7,901 nucleotides of DNA from Flavobacterium psychrophilum (GTDB lineage: Bacteria > Bacteroidota > Bacteroidia > Flavobacteriales > Flavobacteriaceae). Within the stretch, counting starts at the first letter, position 1. The number at the start of each line of letters is the position of its first letter. The stretch lies in assembly GCA_945907225.1 (NCBI GenBank), contig CAMDSN010000070.1, forward strand, positions 1-7,901. The letters run 5' to 3'. Positions 6,647-7,901 of the stretch are shown here, piece by piece. Made by a program: the position numbers and the translations under genes. The notes beneath the pieces are model-generated. The model saw nothing but the letters and a program-made list of their open reading frames with translations, searched no databases and was not told the origin of the DNA.

Positions 6647-6676
6647 TTATCAACAAATGTTTCAAGTTATCAACAA
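6647..6676. repeat. Two identical 10-bp direct repeats, DnaA-box-like, upstream of hup
   Basis: TTATCAACAA occurs at 6647-6656 and again at 6667-6676, exactly 20 bp apart (about two helical turns). The first nine bases, TTATCAACA, differ from the strong E. coli DnaA box TTATCCACA at one position. The pair lies 26 bp upstream of the hup -33 element. It could bind DnaA or another regulator; this is inference from resemblance and phasing only. Confidence 0.4.
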
Positions 6677-6701
6677 TTGACTGAAAAAAAGAGCTAATCA
6701 C

Positions 6702-6731
6702 TTGCACGGTATGTAATTCCTACTAAATTTG
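6702..6731 (+). promoter_or_regulatory. Bacteroidetes-type promoter of hup
   Basis: A TTG at 6702-6704 (-33) is followed, after 19 bp, by TAAATTTG at 6724-6731 (-7). Both elements and the spacing agree with the Flavobacterium consensus TTG-N17-23-TAnnTTTG. Transcription should start near 6737, giving a leader of roughly 35 nt, A/T-rich and without a Shine-Dalgarno sequence (6760-6773 is TAATATTTAACATT), as is usual in this phylum. This is the only promoter in the window with both elements. Confidence 0.75.
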
Positions 6732-6773
6732 TCGGTAGTAACATAAGTTTAACCAACATTAATATTTAACATT

Positions 6774-7046
6774 ATGAACAAATCAGAATTAATCGATGCA
6801 ATTGCAGCTGACGCTGGAGTAACTAAAGCAGCTGCTAAACTAGCTTTAGAATCATTTTTAGGAAATGTAGGATCAACTTTGAAAAAAGGTGGTAGAGTTT
6901 CTTTAGTAGGTTTTGGATCTTGGTCAGTTTCTAAAAGAGCTGCAAGAGATGGAAGAAACCCACAAACTGGAAAACCAATCAAAATCGCTGCTAAAAATGT
7001 AGTAAAGTTTAAAGCAGGTGCAGATTTAGACGGAGCTGTTAACTAG
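6774..7046 (+). CDS. hup: HU family DNA-binding protein
   Basis: This small, basic nucleoid protein binds and bends DNA as a dimer. The 90-residue length is exactly that of canonical HU. Helices occupy about 3-38, VSLVGFGSW (42-50) begins the beta saddle, and the DNA-contacting arm carries GRNPQTGKPIKI (60-71) with the RNP-x-TG motif. Pro63 is the residue that intercalates between base pairs in HU/IHF structures. It is a monocistronic unit, with a full promoter upstream and a strong intrinsic terminator 28 bp downstream, as expected for an abundant protein. The stop is doubled (TAG at 7044-7046, then TAA). Codon use leans on GCT/GCA, GGT/GGA and AGA, consistent with high expression. HU and IHF subunits share the fold; the sequence favours HU. 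Confidence 0.96.
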   Translation: MNKSELIDAIAADAGVTKAAAKLALESFLGNVGSTLKKGGRVSLVGFGSWSVSKRAARDGRNPQTGKPIKIAAKNVVKFKAGADLDGAVN

Positions 7047-7073
7047 TAATTACACCTTCCCTTTATAATTTCT

Positions 7074-7104
7074 AAAACCATTCGCTCGCGAGTGGTTTTT
7101 TTTT
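7074..7104 (+). terminator. Intrinsic terminator of hup
   Basis: AAAACCA (7074-7080) pairs with TGGTTTT (7093-7099). The stem continues through a T-G wobble, then T-A, C-G and G-C, to a CTCG tetraloop (7085-7088). A run of nine T (7096-7104) follows directly. This is a classical rho-independent terminator that closes the hup unit and separates it from yqgE. Confidence 0.85.
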
Positions 7105-7160
7105 GAAGAAAATTTGGTTGTCAATTATATAAATTGCAACTTTATTTAAAATAACTACCA

Positions 7161-7721
7161 ATGATACTAAAATTACCTAAAAAAGGGCAATTGTTAATTG
7201 CAGAACCATCAATAATCGGCGATTTAGAATTTAACAGAGCTGTAATTTTCATGGCAGAACATAACTCTGAAGGATCCATTGGTTTCATTTTAAACAAACC
7301 TTTACACTATTCTATTTCAGATTTAGTACCCCAAATTAAATTAAATTTCGAAGTATATAAAGGTGGACCCGTGGCACAAGACAGTTTGTATTTTATTCAC
7401 AATATCCCACATTTGATACCAAACAGTATTGAGATTTTTGACGGACTTTTTTGGGGTGGTGACTTCAATTTAATTATTGACCTACTCAACTCAGGATTGC
7501 TGACCAAAAATAACATTCGCTTTTTTCTTGGCTATACGGGTTGGGATGGAGGCCAACTTAAAAATGAGATTAATGCAAAATCATGGATTCCTATTGTGAA
7601 TAGCCAAAAAAATAAAATACTTGAAAAAGCGGCTTCTGAGATTTGGAAAGAAAAAATAATGGAACTTGGTGGCGAATATCTTATTTGGTGTAACGCTCCT
7701 GAAGATCCAATTTTAAATTAG
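7161..7721 (+). CDS. yqgE: YqgE/AlgH family protein (UPF0301)
   Basis: This is a 186-residue soluble protein of the usual length for UPF0301. The conserved landmarks are present: KGQLLIAEPSI at 8-18, FNRAVIFMAEHNSEGSIGFILNKPL at 24-48, GGPV at 69-72, WGGDF at 98-102, and FLGYTGWDGGQLKNEI at 122-137 with the invariant GW and GQL. AlgH was named for a link to alginate regulation in Pseudomonas, but the biochemical role of the family is not established. The start at 7161 gives the expected N-terminus and follows the hup terminator by 56 bp. I see no clean TAnnTTTG box in that gap, although a TAAATTGC at 7130-7137 is a weak approximation. Its TAG is one base from the stop of the converging aminotransferase gene. 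Confidence 0.93.
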   Translation: MILKLPKKGQLLIAEPSIIGDLEFNRAVIFMAEHNSEGSIGFILNKPLHYSISDLVPQIKLNFEVYKGGPVAQDSLYFIHNIPHLIPNSIEIFDGLFWGGDFNLIIDLLNSGLLTKNNIRFFLGYTGWDGGQLKNEINAKSWIPIVNSQKNKILEKAASEIWKEKIMELGGEYLIWCNAPEDPILN

Positions 7722-7722
7722 C

Positions 7723-7901
7723 TTAAAAGCAAAGGTTTAGCTTTTCAATGAGCTGTCTTGCCACTCTAACTTCAAATTCTTTTTTTCGATATTTGGTAAT
7801 TGGTTGAATCCCAATAATACAATTTGTGATGAATAATTCATCAGCTTTTTGTAAATCGAATGGAGAAATGGGAGATTCTAATACTGTAACTGAGTCCATT
7901 T
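7723..7901 (-). CDS. Aminotransferase class IV (PabC/IlvE-like), C-terminal end only
   Basis: The last 59 codons of a minus-strand gene are visible, ending in TAA at 7725-7723; the rest lies beyond the right edge. The translation contains ESPISPFDLQKADELFITNC and then IIGIQPITKYRKKEF, matching the conserved C-terminal region of PLP-dependent fold-type IV enzymes (branched-chain aminotransferase, D-amino-acid aminotransferase, aminodeoxychorismate lyase). There, the L..ADE.F.TN..-GI.PV pattern contributes to the cofactor phosphate and substrate pocket. The member type cannot be fixed from this fragment; a pabC-like lyase or ilvE-like transaminase are both possible. It converges on yqgE with one base between the stops. 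Confidence 0.8.
   Translation of the reverse strand, partial: MDSVTVLESPISPFDLQKADELFITNCIIGIQPITKYRKKEFEVRVARQLIEKLNLCF
7725..7745. terminator. Possible bidirectional hairpin at the yqgE/aminotransferase junction
   Basis: AAAAGC (7725-7730) and GCTTTT (7740-7745) are inverted copies around a 9-nt loop, just after the yqgE stop and inside the last codons of the converging gene. The stem has A-tract and T-tract ends on both strands, as bidirectional terminators do. However, only two of its six pairs are G-C and the T-runs are just four long. Confidence 0.35.

Noticed and set aside
6638..6697. A 19-residue open frame (ATG to TAA) between fmt and hup
   Set aside because: It ends before the hup promoter, so it is not a leader peptide of hup. 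It has no promoter of its own, and its length is expected by chance.
6749..6982. Minus-strand open frame of 77 codons over hup
   Set aside because: It is antisense to hup, whose sequence and regulation are unambiguous.
7113..7137. Possible yqgE promoter (TTTG upstream, TAAATTGC as -7)
   Set aside because: The -7 candidate misses the last two consensus positions and the spacing to the upstream TTTG is too short.
1..7901. CRISPR, toxin-antitoxin, phage, transposon or defence system
   Set aside because: No repeat-spacer array, transposase, integrase, paired small toxin/antitoxin genes or terminal repeats are present. RecQ and the NTPase have no defence-type partners next to them.

Overview
The window is AT-rich, and its promoter motifs (TAnnTTTG), gene content and protein sequences point to the Bacteroidetes, most likely a Flavobacterium-like member of the Flavobacteriia. 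This is inferred from protein family resemblance and promoter style; no rRNA or other decisive marker is present. The content is mostly chromosomal housekeeping. I see no insertion sequence, phage gene, CRISPR array, tRNA, rRNA or recognisable defence cassette.

Minus-strand block (1-2976, read right to left): a DUF493/YbeD-like small protein, a DUF4290 protein overlapping it by 4 bp, murA (first committed step of peptidoglycan synthesis), and the first 156 codons of a TSUP (TauE/SafE-type) membrane transporter that runs off the left edge. The two wider gaps in this block (471-590 and 1902-1978) are filled with AT-rich inverted repeats, not with recognisable promoters.

A 153-bp divergent gap (2977-3129) holds one Bacteroidetes-type -7 box for each direction, both very close to the start codons.

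Plus-strand block (3130-7721): a P-loop AAA_28-type NTPase of unknown substrate, then recQ and fmt 11 bp apart (DNA helicase and Met-tRNA formyltransferase), then hup (HU nucleoid protein) as its own unit with a good promoter and a good intrinsic terminator, then a YqgE/AlgH (UPF0301) gene. At the right edge the C-terminal 59 codons of a fold-type IV aminotransferase lie on the minus strand, tail to tail with yqgE and one base away.

Points most worth a second look: the MurA active-site loop carries Asp (residue 121) where fosfomycin-sensitive enzymes carry Cys; the RecQ has its zinc cysteines in canonical spacing but displaced about 160 residues toward the C-terminus, with no HRDC domain; a pair of identical DnaA-box-like 10-mers lies exactly 20 bp apart upstream of the hup promoter; a 12-bp perfect palindrome lies just upstream of the putative recQ -7 box. 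I found no convincing new multi-gene system. No stretch without a gene exceeds about 165 bp.
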